Shown here: positions 41,064 through 49,647 of the stretch, one piece after another
Numbering within the stretch: the first letter of the stretch is position 1
Layout: the number at the start of each line of letters is the position of its first letter
NCBI RefSeq assembly: GCF_900176515.1
Contig: NZ_FWXV01000001.1
Location: 930,001-994,000 of the forward strand
Source of the DNA: Kibdelosporangium aridum
GTDB taxonomy: Bacteria > Actinomycetota > Actinomycetes > Mycobacteriales > Pseudonocardiaceae
DNA: 64,000 nt
Direction of reading: 5' to 3'
Notes under the pieces: generated by a model
What the model saw: only the letters and a program-made list of their open reading frames with translations
The model's database searches: none
What the model was told of the DNA's origin: nothing
Position numbers and translations under genes: made by a program

Positions 41064-41837
41064 GTGTGCCGCCATCTGGGTTACCTCGGCCCCGCCGTGT
41101 CCGTGGCCGGTCTGGTACTCGAGCCGCAGCACTCGTTGCTGCGGCAGAGCTGGGCGCCCGCGGACATGCGCGGCGGCGGCACGATCAACGCCGACGGCTT
41201 CGGTGTTGGGTGGTTCGCAGGCGACAGGGCCGTCGTGTACCGCCGCGCCAGTCCGATGTGGACTGACACGGCGCTGCCCGGGCTGCTCAAACCGGTTCAG
41301 GCGACGGGTGTGCTGGCGGCCGTGCGTTCGGCGACCGTCGGCATGCCGGTTGTCGAGACCGCGGCCGCGCCCTTCACCGACGGTGAGTGGTTGTTCAGCC
41401 ACAACGGAGTCGTGCGGGGTTGGCCGTCGTCGATCGCCTCGTTGGCCGCGGGCTTGCCCGTGACCGATCTGATGACGCTCGACGCGCCGACCGACGCTGC
41501 TCTGCTGTGGGCGCTTGTCCGTGCCCGGTTGCGGGACGGGCAAGGGCCGTGCGACGCCGTCGCCAATACCGTGCTGGAGGTCGCGGAGCTGGCTCCGGAC
41601 TCACGACTCAACCTGATGCTCACCGATGGGCGGACGCTCGTCGCGACCGCCTGGACCCACTCGCTCGTCACGCTGGTCACCGAGGACTCGGTGGTGTTCG
41701 CGTCCGAGCCGTGGGACACCGATCCGCGTTGGACACCCGTCCCGGATCACCACATCGTCACGGCCACGGCAATCCCGGGGCCGCCTTCGCTCGCCGTGCA
41801 TCCGCTCGGCGCCCGACCAAAGGGAAACCATGACTGA
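41064..41837 (+). CDS. egtC: ergothioneine biosynthesis amidohydrolase EgtC
   Basis: A 257-residue class II glutamine-amidotransferase-fold enzyme that removes glutamate from the gamma-glutamyl hercynylcysteine sulfoxide. The start GTG is followed at once by Cys2 (MCRHLGYLG), which becomes the N-terminal nucleophile after Met removal. GGGTINADGFGVGWF and SHNGVVRGW are the family's glutamate-binding motifs. Starts 3 bases after egtB; its stop overlaps egtD. Confidence 0.95.
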   Translation: MCRHLGYLGPAVSVAGLVLEPQHSLLRQSWAPADMRGGGTINADGFGVGWFAGDRAVVYRRASPMWTDTALPGLLKPVQATGVLAAVRSATVGMPVVETAAAPFTDGEWLFSHNGVVRGWPSSIASLAAGLPVTDLMTLDAPTDAALLWALVRARLRDGQGPCDAVANTVLEVAELAPDSRLNLMLTDGRTLVATAWTHSLVTLVTEDSVVFASEPWDTDPRWTPVPDHHIVTATAIPGPPSLAVHPLGARPKGNHD

Positions 41838-42801
41838 ACCGGTGGTCGACGTTCACTTGGCCGAGGACCACGCCGCCCGCGCACTCGCCGCCGACGCGCG
41901 GGTCGGCTTGGCCGCGAACCCGAAAACCCTGCCTCCCAAGTGGTTTTACGACGCTCGCGGCAGTGAGCTGTTCGAGCAGATCACCCGCCTGCCCGAGTAC
42001 TACCCGACCCGCGCCGAACGGGAGATCCTCGGCGACCGCGCGGGTGAGATCGCCTCGACGAGCCAGGCGCACACCCTGGTCGAACTTGGCTCCGGCTCGT
42101 CGGAGAAGACCCGCCTGCTGCTGGATGCCTTGCGAGCGGCGGGAACGCTTCATCAGTTCGTGCCTCTCGACGTCTCCAGGACCGCTTTGCGGGAGGCTGC
42201 GGCAGCTTGTGCCGTCGACTACCCGGGCCTGACCGTGCACGGCGTGGTCGGTGACTTCACCGAGCATTTGGCTTTGCTGCCAGGGGAAGTACCACGGGTG
42301 GTCGCGTTCCTCGGCGGCACGATCGGAAACCTGCTGCCCGCCGAACGCGCCAAGTTCCTCCGCTCCGTGCGGCACGTCCTGGAACCAGGGGAGTGGCTGC
42401 TGCTCGGCACGGACCTGGTGAAGGACGTCGAAACGGTCCGCGTCGCCTACGACGACGCGGCCGGTGTCACCGCCGAGTTCAACCGCAACGTGCTGCACGT
42501 GCTCAACCGTGAACTCGGCGCGGATTTCGACGTCTCGGCCTTTTCCCACGTGGCCTTGTGGGATCCGGAGAACGAGTGGATCGAGATGCGCCTGCGTGCC
42601 GAGAAGGCCATGCGGGTCACCATCCCGGCGCTCGACATGACGGTGTCCTTCGAGGAAGGGGAGGAACTGCACACCGAGATCTCCGCCAAATTCCGCCGGG
42701 AGGGCATCACGACCGAACTGGCGGACGCAGGCTTCGAACTGACCCGCTGGTGGACCGACTCGGCCGACCGGTTCGGCCTGTCACTGTCCCGAGCCGTCTG
42801 A
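41830..42801 (+). CDS. egtD: L-histidine N-alpha-methyltransferase EgtD
   Basis: A 323-residue SAM-dependent methyltransferase that trimethylates histidine to hercynine, the first step of the pathway. Signature motifs: LPPKWFYDARGSELFEQIT, SAM-binding LVELGSGSSEKT (about residues 79-90), and VAFLGGTIGNLLP. ATG 41830 overlaps the egtC stop by 8 bases. A longer reading from 41626 lies inside egtC and is rejected. No PLP lyase (EgtE) gene follows; that step must be done elsewhere. A terminator follows. Confidence 0.95.
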   Translation: MTEPVVDVHLAEDHAARALAADARVGLAANPKTLPPKWFYDARGSELFEQITRLPEYYPTRAEREILGDRAGEIASTSQAHTLVELGSGSSEKTRLLLDALRAAGTLHQFVPLDVSRTALREAAAACAVDYPGLTVHGVVGDFTEHLALLPGEVPRVVAFLGGTIGNLLPAERAKFLRSVRHVLEPGEWLLLGTDLVKDVETVRVAYDDAAGVTAEFNRNVLHVLNRELGADFDVSAFSHVALWDPENEWIEMRLRAEKAMRVTIPALDMTVSFEEGEELHTEISAKFRREGITTELADAGFELTRWWTDSADRFGLSLSRAV

Positions 42802-42808
42802 CCGGCCC

Positions 42809-42843
42809 GGGTGGATCGCGGCGAGGGCTCCCGCGATCCACCC
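42809..42843. terminator. terminator of the egt operon
   Basis: GGGTGGATCGCGG (42809-42821) pairs perfectly with CCGCGATCCACCC (42831-42843) around a 9-base loop, 8 bases after the egtD stop. Confidence 0.75.
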
Positions 42844-42858
42844 AGTAGGGTCACCGGC

Positions 42859-43413
42859 GTGAAATGGTTCCGCCGGCGTAACCGTGACACCCCAACGCCA
42901 TCTGGCCCGTACGACGTGCGCGACGCCCCGGATGACGGGGTCTCCCGGTTGGACTTGGGATCCGTGCGGATCCCGGTCGAGCCCGGCACCGAGTTGCGGG
43001 TCGAACTGAGCCCTGACCACACAGAGGTGCGGGCAGTGCACCTGCAGACCGGGCTCGGGCAGTGCACCGTGAGCGCGTACGCCGCCTCGCCCGCTGGTGG
43101 GTTGTGGCCGGAGGTCTGCTCCGACCTGCTCGACCTCCCACCCTCGATGGAATCCGCACGCGCCGAGCGTGGTGAGTGGGGCAGGGAAATCGTGGGCGAG
43201 AGGGACGGCATGGTCATCCGGTTCATCGGCATCGACGGCCCAGGCTGGATGGTGCGCGGTGTCGCCGTGACAAAGCCAAGTTCAGCCGCCAAGATCGCCG
43301 CCGCCCTTCGGGACATCATGCGCGCCACCATCGTGGTCCGCGGCAACGACGACCTACCCGACCGCACTCCGCTGCCGATCACGCTGCCGGACGAAATGGC
43401 CAGACACCTCTAG
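42859..43413 (+). CDS. DUF3710 domain protein
   Basis: A 184-residue actinobacterial protein of the DUF3710 family (LDLGSVRIPVEPGTELRVEL, then GERDGMVIRFIGIDGPGWMV and LRGVA-like core). Function unknown; in many genomes it sits near dut and an OB-fold protein, which are not here. Starts at GTG 42859. The last 60 bases overlap the convergent membrane-protein gene. It is soluble with a basic N-terminus. Confidence 0.87.
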   Translation: MKWFRRRNRDTPTPSGPYDVRDAPDDGVSRLDLGSVRIPVEPGTELRVELSPDHTEVRAVHLQTGLGQCTVSAYAASPAGGLWPEVCSDLLDLPPSMESARAERGEWGREIVGERDGMVIRFIGIDGPGWMVRGVAVTKPSSAAKIAAALRDIMRATIVVRGNDDLPDRTPLPITLPDEMARHL

Positions 43414-44178
43414 TCGTGGGCGCATACGGCAGGCTGCGCGCACGATCGTGTCGACCGCCGCCATCCCGCCGAGCGCCAAGGCAAACGCCGCCCACGGTCC
43501 CGCCGGGACCAACGTCATCGACAATACGAGCACGAACGTGATGGTGCCGACGGCTGACGCCAGTGCGCCGTACATCAGGCTGGCGGCTGCCTCGCCTCCG
43601 GTGGCACGGTGCACGGAAGGCGCCATGACGATCAGAAGTACTGGTAGCGCGGACAAAGCACCCGCGACGACAGGCCCGAGTAGCGGCGCGGTCGTCGTGA
43701 GGATCAGGACGACCGCGCCGGAAACGGCCATCCGGAACGGAAGGTCCCATCGAGATCCCCGGCCAGGCCGCGGAGGTGCGTCGGCGGTGGTTGAGGACCA
43801 TGCGACAGCGCCGGCAACCGCGGTGACGATGGCGATGGCCGTGAGCCACAAGCTATGCGTGAGCACGACGACGACCTCGGCGATCGCTCCACAAAGGACA
43901 GCTATTGGCAACGCCTTGAGCGGTCGTGCCTTTACGGCCAGGCGGGCGTAAAGGAGGCAGAAGGTCACGACCGTCAGCTGGCCCAGTGCGGCGCCGTGGG
44001 CCGCGTCGGACGCGGCCTGTGGCCCGTGTTCGATGCAGAGGATCACCAGAAATGGTGCTGTGGAAAGGGGAAGTCCGAGCAGGCGGCCACCGAACCGTGG
44101 GCCGAGCCGGTGTGCCGCGATCGAGGTGAGCAGGATCAGCAAGGGGGCGAGTGTCGCCCTGAGTAGGAGAACCTCCAT
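43354..44178 (-). CDS. multi-pass membrane protein
   Basis: A 274-residue protein with about eight hydrophobic helices from the N-terminus (MEVLLLRATLAPLLILLTS) onwards and a positively charged C-terminal tail (RMRPRLEVSGHFVRQRDRQR). No family is recognised with confidence. It is divergent from an Lrp-type regulator, suggesting a transporter or exporter for amino acids or related compounds, by context only. Overlaps the DUF3710 gene by 60 bases. Confidence 0.7.
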   Translation of the reverse strand: MEVLLLRATLAPLLILLTSIAAHRLGPRFGGRLLGLPLSTAPFLVILCIEHGPQAASDAAHGAALGQLTVVTFCLLYARLAVKARPLKALPIAVLCGAIAEVVVVLTHSLWLTAIAIVTAVAGAVAWSSTTADAPPRPGRGSRWDLPFRMAVSGAVVLILTTTAPLLGPVVAGALSALPVLLIVMAPSVHRATGGEAAASLMYGALASAVGTITFVLVLSMTLVPAGPWAAFALALGGMAAVDTIVRAACRMRPRLEVSGHFVRQRDRQRSAVG

Positions 44179-44202
44179 ACCTTCGACTCAAACACCGATC
44201 CA

Positions 44203-44260
44203 GCCGATATTGGCTCGGAATCAACGGAGCAAACCGCCCATCGGCCGAGAAAATATCGGC
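44203..44260. promoter_or_regulatory. long-spaced inverted repeat between membrane protein and Lrp genes
   Basis: GCCGATATT (44203-44211) and AATATCGGC (44252-44260) are perfect inverted arms 40 bases apart in the divergent gap. This spacing suits an Lrp octamer wrapping DNA and controlling both genes. Confidence 0.55.
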
Positions 44261-44298
44261 GACTCGCCCGTCTCGCTGAGATTTCCTAGACTGCGGGC

Positions 44299-44748
44299 AT
44301 GGACCGGATAGATCGGCAGCTGCTGGCCGCGTTGGTGAACGACGGCCGCGCGACCTATCAGGAGCTGGGCCGCCTGGTCCGGCTGTCGTCGAACACCGTC
44401 GCCGACCGGGTGCGCAAACTGCGCAAGGACGGCGTGATCCGTGGTTATCGGGCGGAGCTCGACCTCGCAGTCCTCGGCCGTGGCCTGCAGATCCTCACCG
44501 ACATCCGCCTGCGGGAGACCGTCGACCGCGCCGGTTTCGAGCGTGGGCTCGTCAACGTTCCGCAGGTGATCGCGGCAATGCGGATGACCGGTGACTACGA
44601 CTACCTGCTGCACGTGGTGGTCGCGAACGCCCTCGAACTGGAGCACATCGTCGACCGGCTCAAGGCCGAACTCGGCGTGCGCGAGGCGCGCAGCCGGTTG
44701 CTGCTGCACGAGGTCCCGCTCGGTCAGGACCGCATTCTGGATGTCTGA
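44299..44748 (+). CDS. Lrp/AsnC family regulator
   Basis: A 149-residue regulator with N-terminal helix-turn-helix (YQELGRLVRLSSNTVADRVR, about residues 20-39) and C-terminal RAM (ACT-like) domain (about 65-145, MRMTGDYDYLLHVVVAN). Probably senses an amino acid and controls the divergent membrane-protein gene, with which it shares an inverted-repeat operator. Normal family length. Confidence 0.92.
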   Translation: MDRIDRQLLAALVNDGRATYQELGRLVRLSSNTVADRVRKLRKDGVIRGYRAELDLAVLGRGLQILTDIRLRETVDRAGFERGLVNVPQVIAAMRMTGDYDYLLHVVVANALELEHIVDRLKAELGVREARSRLLLHEVPLGQDRILDV

Positions 44749-44783
44749 CCGGCCGGATGGGACATGCCGTTCGACGACACGGT

Positions 44784-44810
44784 GGCCGGCACGTCTTTGG
44801 CGTGCCGGCC
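44784..44810. terminator. terminator after the Lrp gene
   Basis: GGCCGGCACG (44784-44793) and CGTGCCGGCC (44801-44810), a perfect 10-bp stem with a 7-base loop, between the Lrp and TetR genes. Confidence 0.7.
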
Positions 44811-44846
44811 GCTGATCGTTACGCTGCTTGGTGCGGAGGTGGACCG

Positions 44847-45428
44847 GTGGTCGAGACAGTCAAACCACGCAGGCGCCAGGCTCGCGGCGAGCGGCGGATG
44901 GCGCAGTTGCTGAACGCGGCTGAGGAAGTCTTCGCAGCCGAGGGCTTCAACGCCGCGACCACGAATGCGATCGCCGCGGCGGCGGGCGTCTCGCCAGGCA
45001 CGCTGTACCAGTTCTTCCCGAACAAGGACTCCATGGCGGCGGCATTGGCCGAGCGTTACGTCGACGTGCTCGCCGAGGTGCACGACCCGGAGGCCAAGGT
45101 CGTCGGTGTGCCGCTGGACGACGTGATCAACCGGATGGTCGATCCGGCGATCGCGATCGCTGAGGAGCACCGTGCGTTCGAGGCGATGTTCTGGGCGCAG
45201 CCGTGCGACAAGCTGCGGGACTCGGTGACCGAGAACGTCGACCGGACGATCGCGACCAGGGTGCCTGAGCTGGATCCGAGCAGACGACGGCTGATCGCCA
45301 CGGTCACCGTGAAGATCTTCGGCGCGCTGCTGCCCGCCATTCTGGCCGCGTCGGGCCGAGAGCGGGTCGAGCTGACCGGTGAGCTCAAGCGAGTCCTGCG
45401 CGCCTACCTGCTGGACGTTTCGGACTGA
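44847..45428 (+). CDS. TetR family regulator
   Basis: A 193-residue TetR protein starting at a GTG with GGAGG upstream. Helix-turn-helix in TTNAIAAAAGVSPGTLYQFF (about residues 34-53), ligand domain behind. An upstream in-frame reading from 44757 would cover the terminator and is rejected. No adjacent divergent gene, so its target is unclear. The 295 bases that follow (45429-45723) hold no recognisable gene or RNA. Confidence 0.88.
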   Translation: MVETVKPRRRQARGERRMAQLLNAAEEVFAAEGFNAATTNAIAAAAGVSPGTLYQFFPNKDSMAAALAERYVDVLAEVHDPEAKVVGVPLDDVINRMVDPAIAIAEEHRAFEAMFWAQPCDKLRDSVTENVDRTIATRVPELDPSRRRLIATVTVKIFGALLPAILAASGRERVELTGELKRVLRAYLLDVSD

Positions 45429-45723
45429 CCCGCGCCTGCTGCGGCAGCGAATCACGCGTAGGGTCGTTGTCAGGGTCGCCGTGGCGGCCGGGCTGTTGCG
45501 AGCTGCCGGGGATACAGCTCGACAAGGTCCGGCACCCGGCGACTTCTCGGCATTCGGCGGTTTTCCCGCCTTTCACATCCGTTGTTTCGCAATTTCCTGC
45601 AGCTAAACATGAACACTGCCTCCGTAAATACCGGTACGGTGGATCAGTTTAGTCAAACGGGCTCGTCGGTCGTGTATGCCTGTGGCGTACATACCCCTCT
45701 GCAGAATGATTGGGAGACGACCC

Positions 45724-48252
45724 TTGCCGTTATCCAGACCAATCAGATCCACGACGATCGGATTGCTGCTCGTCGCTCTGTTACTGACTGTGATATCTCC
45801 GCCCAGTATCGCCGCTCCTGGGAACGGAAACGCCGTTGCGGCTCAGCCTCGCGCGAACAAGCCTGGTCGGCCGGCGGAGCCGCAGGTCAGGGAGAAGCGG
45901 ATCCAGTGGGAGACGCCAGAGGAAACGCGGAAACGCGGCGCCTACATGCGGCAGACGGGCGTGGCTACCCGCGCTGCCGCCGGCGATTTCCCGAGCGAAA
46001 GCATGACGAAATGCTGGAACGCGCCCTATCCGCCCGGCACGAATCGGGTCATTCTCGACCACTGGCTGTGGTGTACGACCGCGAGGGCGTATCTTTATTT
46101 CTTTGAGAAATGCCAAGGCCCGCCTCCTGGAAATGGGTGCGTCGAGGTCGGCAGCATCAATTTCCGGGTCGCTGTCATGGGGCACGGGCATCAGGACAAG
46201 GACAGCCCGGCCGCGCGCAAAGTCAAATACTGGATGATGCTGGACGACCCGCAGGCCTTCGGCAAGGTCGACTACACCGCCACGCTCAGCTTCACCGGAA
46301 CCTGCAAGTCCTACACCGCCGGAGCTCCATGCCAGGCCGCGCCCGGAAATGGCCGTACGGACACAGTCGAGGGATGGATAGCCGCTGGGTACGCCGACTG
46401 GGAGTACAGCTCGCCTGAAGGGAGCAACACCAGCCCCGACAAGATCGCCTTTTTCGACTTCGACCTGCTGGGCACGATGTCCAGCCCGAAGATCTGGCCG
46501 TCCAGCGCGCCGGTCATCGCCCCCGGGCAGGCCGGGTTCCGCTGCGACTCGGCCAGGTATCAGAAATGGCCGGTCGGCGTGCAGTCCTATGGATGCGTCT
46601 TCGACGGTGTCCGCTCGATCTGGACGTTCAAAGCCACCGCCGACGTGGCGCAAACAGCGAAACACGTGTGGACCGCGCAGTTCAAGCCCAACCTGACGCG
46701 CCCACCGTCGGTCAAGGACAAGGAGATACCAGGTTCCATCCAGAGCGGCACGCCGCTGTCGCGGCTCGCGGGCGCCGCGGGGACTCCGGAGGCCAACAGT
46801 CACAAGGCGAACCGGGACAAGTCCATCGCTACGTGCAAGACGAACTTCGGCGCCCAGTACAGCCGCAACCAGACACGGGACTGCGACGAATACCCGATGG
46901 CCTCGACCAACCAGGGCGCCTGGACCGGGTCGAACGATCCGGCCGTGGAAACGCACCACTATTCGGTTCGCCCGCTCAAGTCAGAGGACAACCAGGCTGC
47001 GGGCAGGCTGCTGGAAGAGTTCTACCGCACCGAGCGGGTGATCAACACTGACGAGTTCTTCGTGGATGTCGTGGCAGCCGACGGCGGTCCTTATCCCGGT
47101 TTGCAGGAACCCGAGGGGATCTCGTCGCCGATCGCGAACCGGCAGTGTGATCTGCGCCAGCCCGTGGTGTCCAACGTGCAGAAGACCGCTCCGCCGGAAC
47201 AGACCTTCAACGACTACGCGAGGACCACTCCGAACGGATGGACCGGCGGCGACTCGACGTTTTCGGTCAAGCTGCCCGACGGCCGTCTGCTGTTCCTGTT
47301 CTCCGACACGTTCCTCGGCCCGCTCAAGAGCGACGGCACCCGGCCGACGAATGCCCCGTTCGTGAACAGCACCTTCGTACTCAAGGACGGCGACAATCTG
47401 ACGACACTGCGGGGTGGCACGGCCGCCACACCCAAGGGACTGATGACGCCTGCCGCCGAGAAGCACTGGTACTGGCTCGGTGACGGCCTGATCCACAACG
47501 AAGGCGGCACCAACTACCTGCAGGTGCTGTTCCAGGAGTACTACAAGTTCGGGCCAGGGGACTGGGATTTCAGGCACAAGGCGAACTTCGTGGCCTGGTT
47601 CTCACTGGCCAACCTCGGCACCACCCACGGCCACGAACCGCTCTACGTCGACCCGGTTCCGTCGACTCCCGGCGTGGGCTGGGGTTCGGCCCTGCTGCCG
47701 GCCAGCCGCAGCGGTGACGGGTACACCTACATCTACGGCGTGGACGACGCTCCGATCAACAAGCAGATGCGTGTCGCGCGCGTCCGGGGAACCGACCTCA
47801 CCGGCGACTGGGAGTACCTCAGGCCGGGCACCGGATGGATGAAGCACGAGAAGGAAGCGGCGAACGTCTTCACGGGCATCGCCAACGAGTACAGCGTGAC
47901 GCCTTGGTACGGCGGCTTCACCGTGCTGAGCCAGACCAGCACGGCGGCGTTCAGCGGCGAGATCCGCGCTTCCGTGTCGTGTTCCCCGCATGGCCCATGG
48001 CAACTGGAGACGTTGGTGTACCACATGCCTGAGCCAGGGCCGTACGGCAGCTACCAGGACGGCACGATCTTCGCCTACAACGCTCACATCCACGACACGC
48101 TGTCACCCGAAGACGGCCCGTTCACCTTGTCCTACAACGTGAACAGCTTCGACAGTCAAGTGTCGGACACCGCTCACCACTACCGTGACCCGAGTATCTA
48201 CCGGCCTCGATTCGTGAAGTTCTCGATGACGCCGACCGGCGGAACTCGTTAA
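45724..48252 (+). CDS. secreted NucA/NucB-type nuclease joined to a DUF5005-like domain
   Basis: About 842 residues from a TTG at 45724, chosen for its GGGAGACG ribosome site; ATG 45676 or 45706 would extend the N-terminus. A signal peptide (STTIGLLLVALLLTVISPPS, cut near AAPG) leads to an N-terminal domain of unknown type (~45-320). A NucA/NucB-like DNase domain follows (~371-445: CDEYPMAST at 387, preceded by YSRNQTRDC, then a conserved SEDNQAAGRLLEEFYRTERV). The C-terminal ~350 residues (from about 495, FNDYARTTPNGWTGGDSTFS) resemble DUF5005/DUF4185, a five-bladed propeller of glycosidase type. It is likely an extracellular DNA-degrading or carbohydrate-binding protein. No immunity gene is visible next to it. 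Confidence 0.82.
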   Translation: MPLSRPIRSTTIGLLLVALLLTVISPPSIAAPGNGNAVAAQPRANKPGRPAEPQVREKRIQWETPEETRKRGAYMRQTGVATRAAAGDFPSESMTKCWNAPYPPGTNRVILDHWLWCTTARAYLYFFEKCQGPPPGNGCVEVGSINFRVAVMGHGHQDKDSPAARKVKYWMMLDDPQAFGKVDYTATLSFTGTCKSYTAGAPCQAAPGNGRTDTVEGWIAAGYADWEYSSPEGSNTSPDKIAFFDFDLLGTMSSPKIWPSSAPVIAPGQAGFRCDSARYQKWPVGVQSYGCVFDGVRSIWTFKATADVAQTAKHVWTAQFKPNLTRPPSVKDKEIPGSIQSGTPLSRLAGAAGTPEANSHKANRDKSIATCKTNFGAQYSRNQTRDCDEYPMASTNQGAWTGSNDPAVETHHYSVRPLKSEDNQAAGRLLEEFYRTERVINTDEFFVDVVAADGGPYPGLQEPEGISSPIANRQCDLRQPVVSNVQKTAPPEQTFNDYARTTPNGWTGGDSTFSVKLPDGRLLFLFSDTFLGPLKSDGTRPTNAPFVNSTFVLKDGDNLTTLRGGTAATPKGLMTPAAEKHWYWLGDGLIHNEGGTNYLQVLFQEYYKFGPGDWDFRHKANFVAWFSLANLGTTHGHEPLYVDPVPSTPGVGWGSALLPASRSGDGYTYIYGVDDAPINKQMRVARVRGTDLTGDWEYLRPGTGWMKHEKEAANVFTGIANEYSVTPWYGGFTVLSQTSTAAFSGEIRASVSCSPHGPWQLETLVYHMPEPGPYGSYQDGTIFAYNAHIHDTLSPEDGPFTLSYNVNSFDSQVSDTAHHYRDPSIYRPRFVKFSMTPTGGTR

Positions 48253-48824
48253 GCAACCAGTGCCCGGACGAGCCCGTCGATGAACTCGCGTGTGATGGGC
48301 TCGCCGGTCACCAGTACGCGGTAGTACAGCGGGCCGACGAGCTGGTCGACTGCCGCCTCGACATCGAGGTCGGCGAATTCGCCCCGCTCGGCGGCCCGCT
48401 GGAGGATGAGCCTGTCCCTGGCGCGCAACGGAAGCACGCACTCGTCACGAAAGCGGGCGGCCACCGCGGGGTCGTGTTGCGCTTGGCCTGCCAGGGCACG
48501 GAAGACCGCGCCCTCGTCGGTCTCGGTCAGGAAGGTGGCGAGCATGGGGAGGTAGGCGGCGAGGTCGTCGGCCAGCGAGCCCAGGTCGGGCGGTGTCAGT
48601 TCCTCGTTCATGTCGTCGACGAACGCGTCCAGCAGGATGTCGACCTTCGACGGCCACCAGCGGTAGATCGTCTGCTTCGCCACGCCTGCGCGTGCGGCGA
48701 TGCCTTCCACTGTGACGCCGGCGAAGCCGCGCTCCACGAGGATGTCGTCGGCGGCTTCCAGGACGGCTTGGCGGGCCTGTTCGCTGCGGCCGTGCCGGTT
48801 GCCGTGGTGGCGCATGTTCGTCAC
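48249..48824 (-). CDS. TetR family regulator, divergent from the O-methyltransferase
   Basis: A 191-residue TetR protein (VTVEGIAARAGVAKQTIYRW, about residues 37-56) with a ligand domain similar to the TetR_C_33/AcrR-type group. Overlaps the stop of the convergent nuclease gene by 4 bases. It shares a 40-bp palindrome with the divergent methyltransferase gene, which it almost certainly regulates. Confidence 0.88.
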   Translation of the reverse strand: MTNMRHHGNRHGRSEQARQAVLEAADDILVERGFAGVTVEGIAARAGVAKQTIYRWWPSKVDILLDAFVDDMNEELTPPDLGSLADDLAAYLPMLATFLTETDEGAVFRALAGQAQHDPAVAARFRDECVLPLRARDRLILQRAAERGEFADLDVEAAVDQLVGPLYYRVLVTGEPITREFIDGLVRALVA

Positions 48825-48839
48825 TCCCGAAGACTAATA

Positions 48840-48879
48840 AGTCCTAGCCTAGACGCAACGTTGTGTCTACGCTAGGACT
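48840..48879. promoter_or_regulatory. 40-bp near-perfect palindrome, operator abutting a start codon
   Basis: AGTCCTAGCCTAGAC (48840-48854) matches the reverse complement of GTCTACGCTAGGACT (48865-48879) at 14 of 15 positions, and the centre holds CAACGTTG. The last base touches the ATG at 48880. A TACGCT at 48868-48873 would serve as -10 for a leaderless transcript of the methyltransferase gene. The site most likely binds the divergent TetR repressor. Confidence 0.8.
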
Positions 48880-49506
48880 ATGGCCAACACTCTCGCGAAG
48901 GTCCAGGCAGTGCTCGATCGGCTGTTCGCGAATGCCGCGAACGACGCCTGGCCGCAGTCGTATCCCGCTGACCCGCAGGGGCATGCCGATGCCCTCGCGG
49001 AGATCTACATGCCGATCTCGGCCGACGGCGGCAAGCTCCTCTACTCGCTCATCCGGGCGGCGCGGCCGGAAACCGTGGTGGAATTCGGTACTTCGTTCGG
49101 GATATCCACGATCTACCTCGCCGCCGCGGTCGCCGACAACGGCACGGGACACGTGTACGGCAGCGAGATGAACGACTCGAAACGCGAAGCCGCACAAGCG
49201 AACCTCAAAGAAGCCGGGCTGGCCGAGCACGTCACCGTCCTGCCGGGCGACGCGCGCGAATCACTGAAAGAGGTCCCTGGGCCGATCGGCATGGTCCTGC
49301 TGGACGGGTGGAAGGACCTTTGCCTGCCCGTGCTGAAGTTGCTGGAACCCAAACTCACGCCGGGCGCGCTGGTTGTCGCCGACGACGTCACGTTCCCGAC
49401 GATGGCCGACTACCTCGGCTACGTCCGTGACCCCGCCAACGGGTATGTCAGCGTGGAATTCCCGGTCGAGGACGGCATGGAAGTCAGCTGCTACACCGCA
49501 GTCTGA
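48880..49506 (+). CDS. class I SAM-dependent O-methyltransferase
   Basis: A 208-residue enzyme of the CCoAOMT/catechol O-methyltransferase-like group. SAM-binding VEFGTSFGISTIYLAAAV (about residues 67-84) and acidic loop GSEMNDSK are clear; the metal-binding DGWKD and DDVTF motifs (LLDGWKDLCL, VADDVTFP) are present. Probably methylates a catechol or other hydroxyl using a divalent metal. No ribosome site precedes the ATG because the palindrome occupies that space, so a leaderless message is likely. Confidence 0.9.
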   Translation: MANTLAKVQAVLDRLFANAANDAWPQSYPADPQGHADALAEIYMPISADGGKLLYSLIRAARPETVVEFGTSFGISTIYLAAAVADNGTGHVYGSEMNDSKREAAQANLKEAGLAEHVTVLPGDARESLKEVPGPIGMVLLDGWKDLCLPVLKLLEPKLTPGALVVADDVTFPTMADYLGYVRDPANGYVSVEFPVEDGMEVSCYTAV

Positions 49507-49511
49507 ACGAA

Positions 49512-49543
49512 GGGCACCGCCGAGCGGGGACTCGACGGTGCCC
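49512..49543. terminator. terminator after the methyltransferase gene
   Basis: GGGCACCGCCGAG (49512-49524) pairs with CTCGACGGTGCCC (49531-49543) with one mismatch and a 6-base loop, 5 bases after the stop. Confidence 0.7.
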
Positions 49544-49598
49544 ACTGAGTCTGCGGGAGCAGCGCAAAGCGAGCGCAACACATGTCCGCTAAATGCCA

Positions 49599-49633
49599 AA
49601 CACCGCCGGGGCGACGTGCGCCCCGGCGGTGTT
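49599..49633. terminator. terminator of acnA
   Basis: AACACCGCCGGGGCG (49599-49613) pairs perfectly with 49619-49633, 15-bp stem and 5-base loop, just after the acnA stop on the minus strand. With the preceding hairpin it separates two convergent genes. Confidence 0.8.
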
Positions 49634-49647
49634 GTCACAGCAGATGA

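Noticed and set aside
45429..45723. small gene or RNA between the TetR and nuclease genes
   Set aside because: Short open frames here lack a ribosome site and coding bias, and no stable RNA fold or known motif could be seen.
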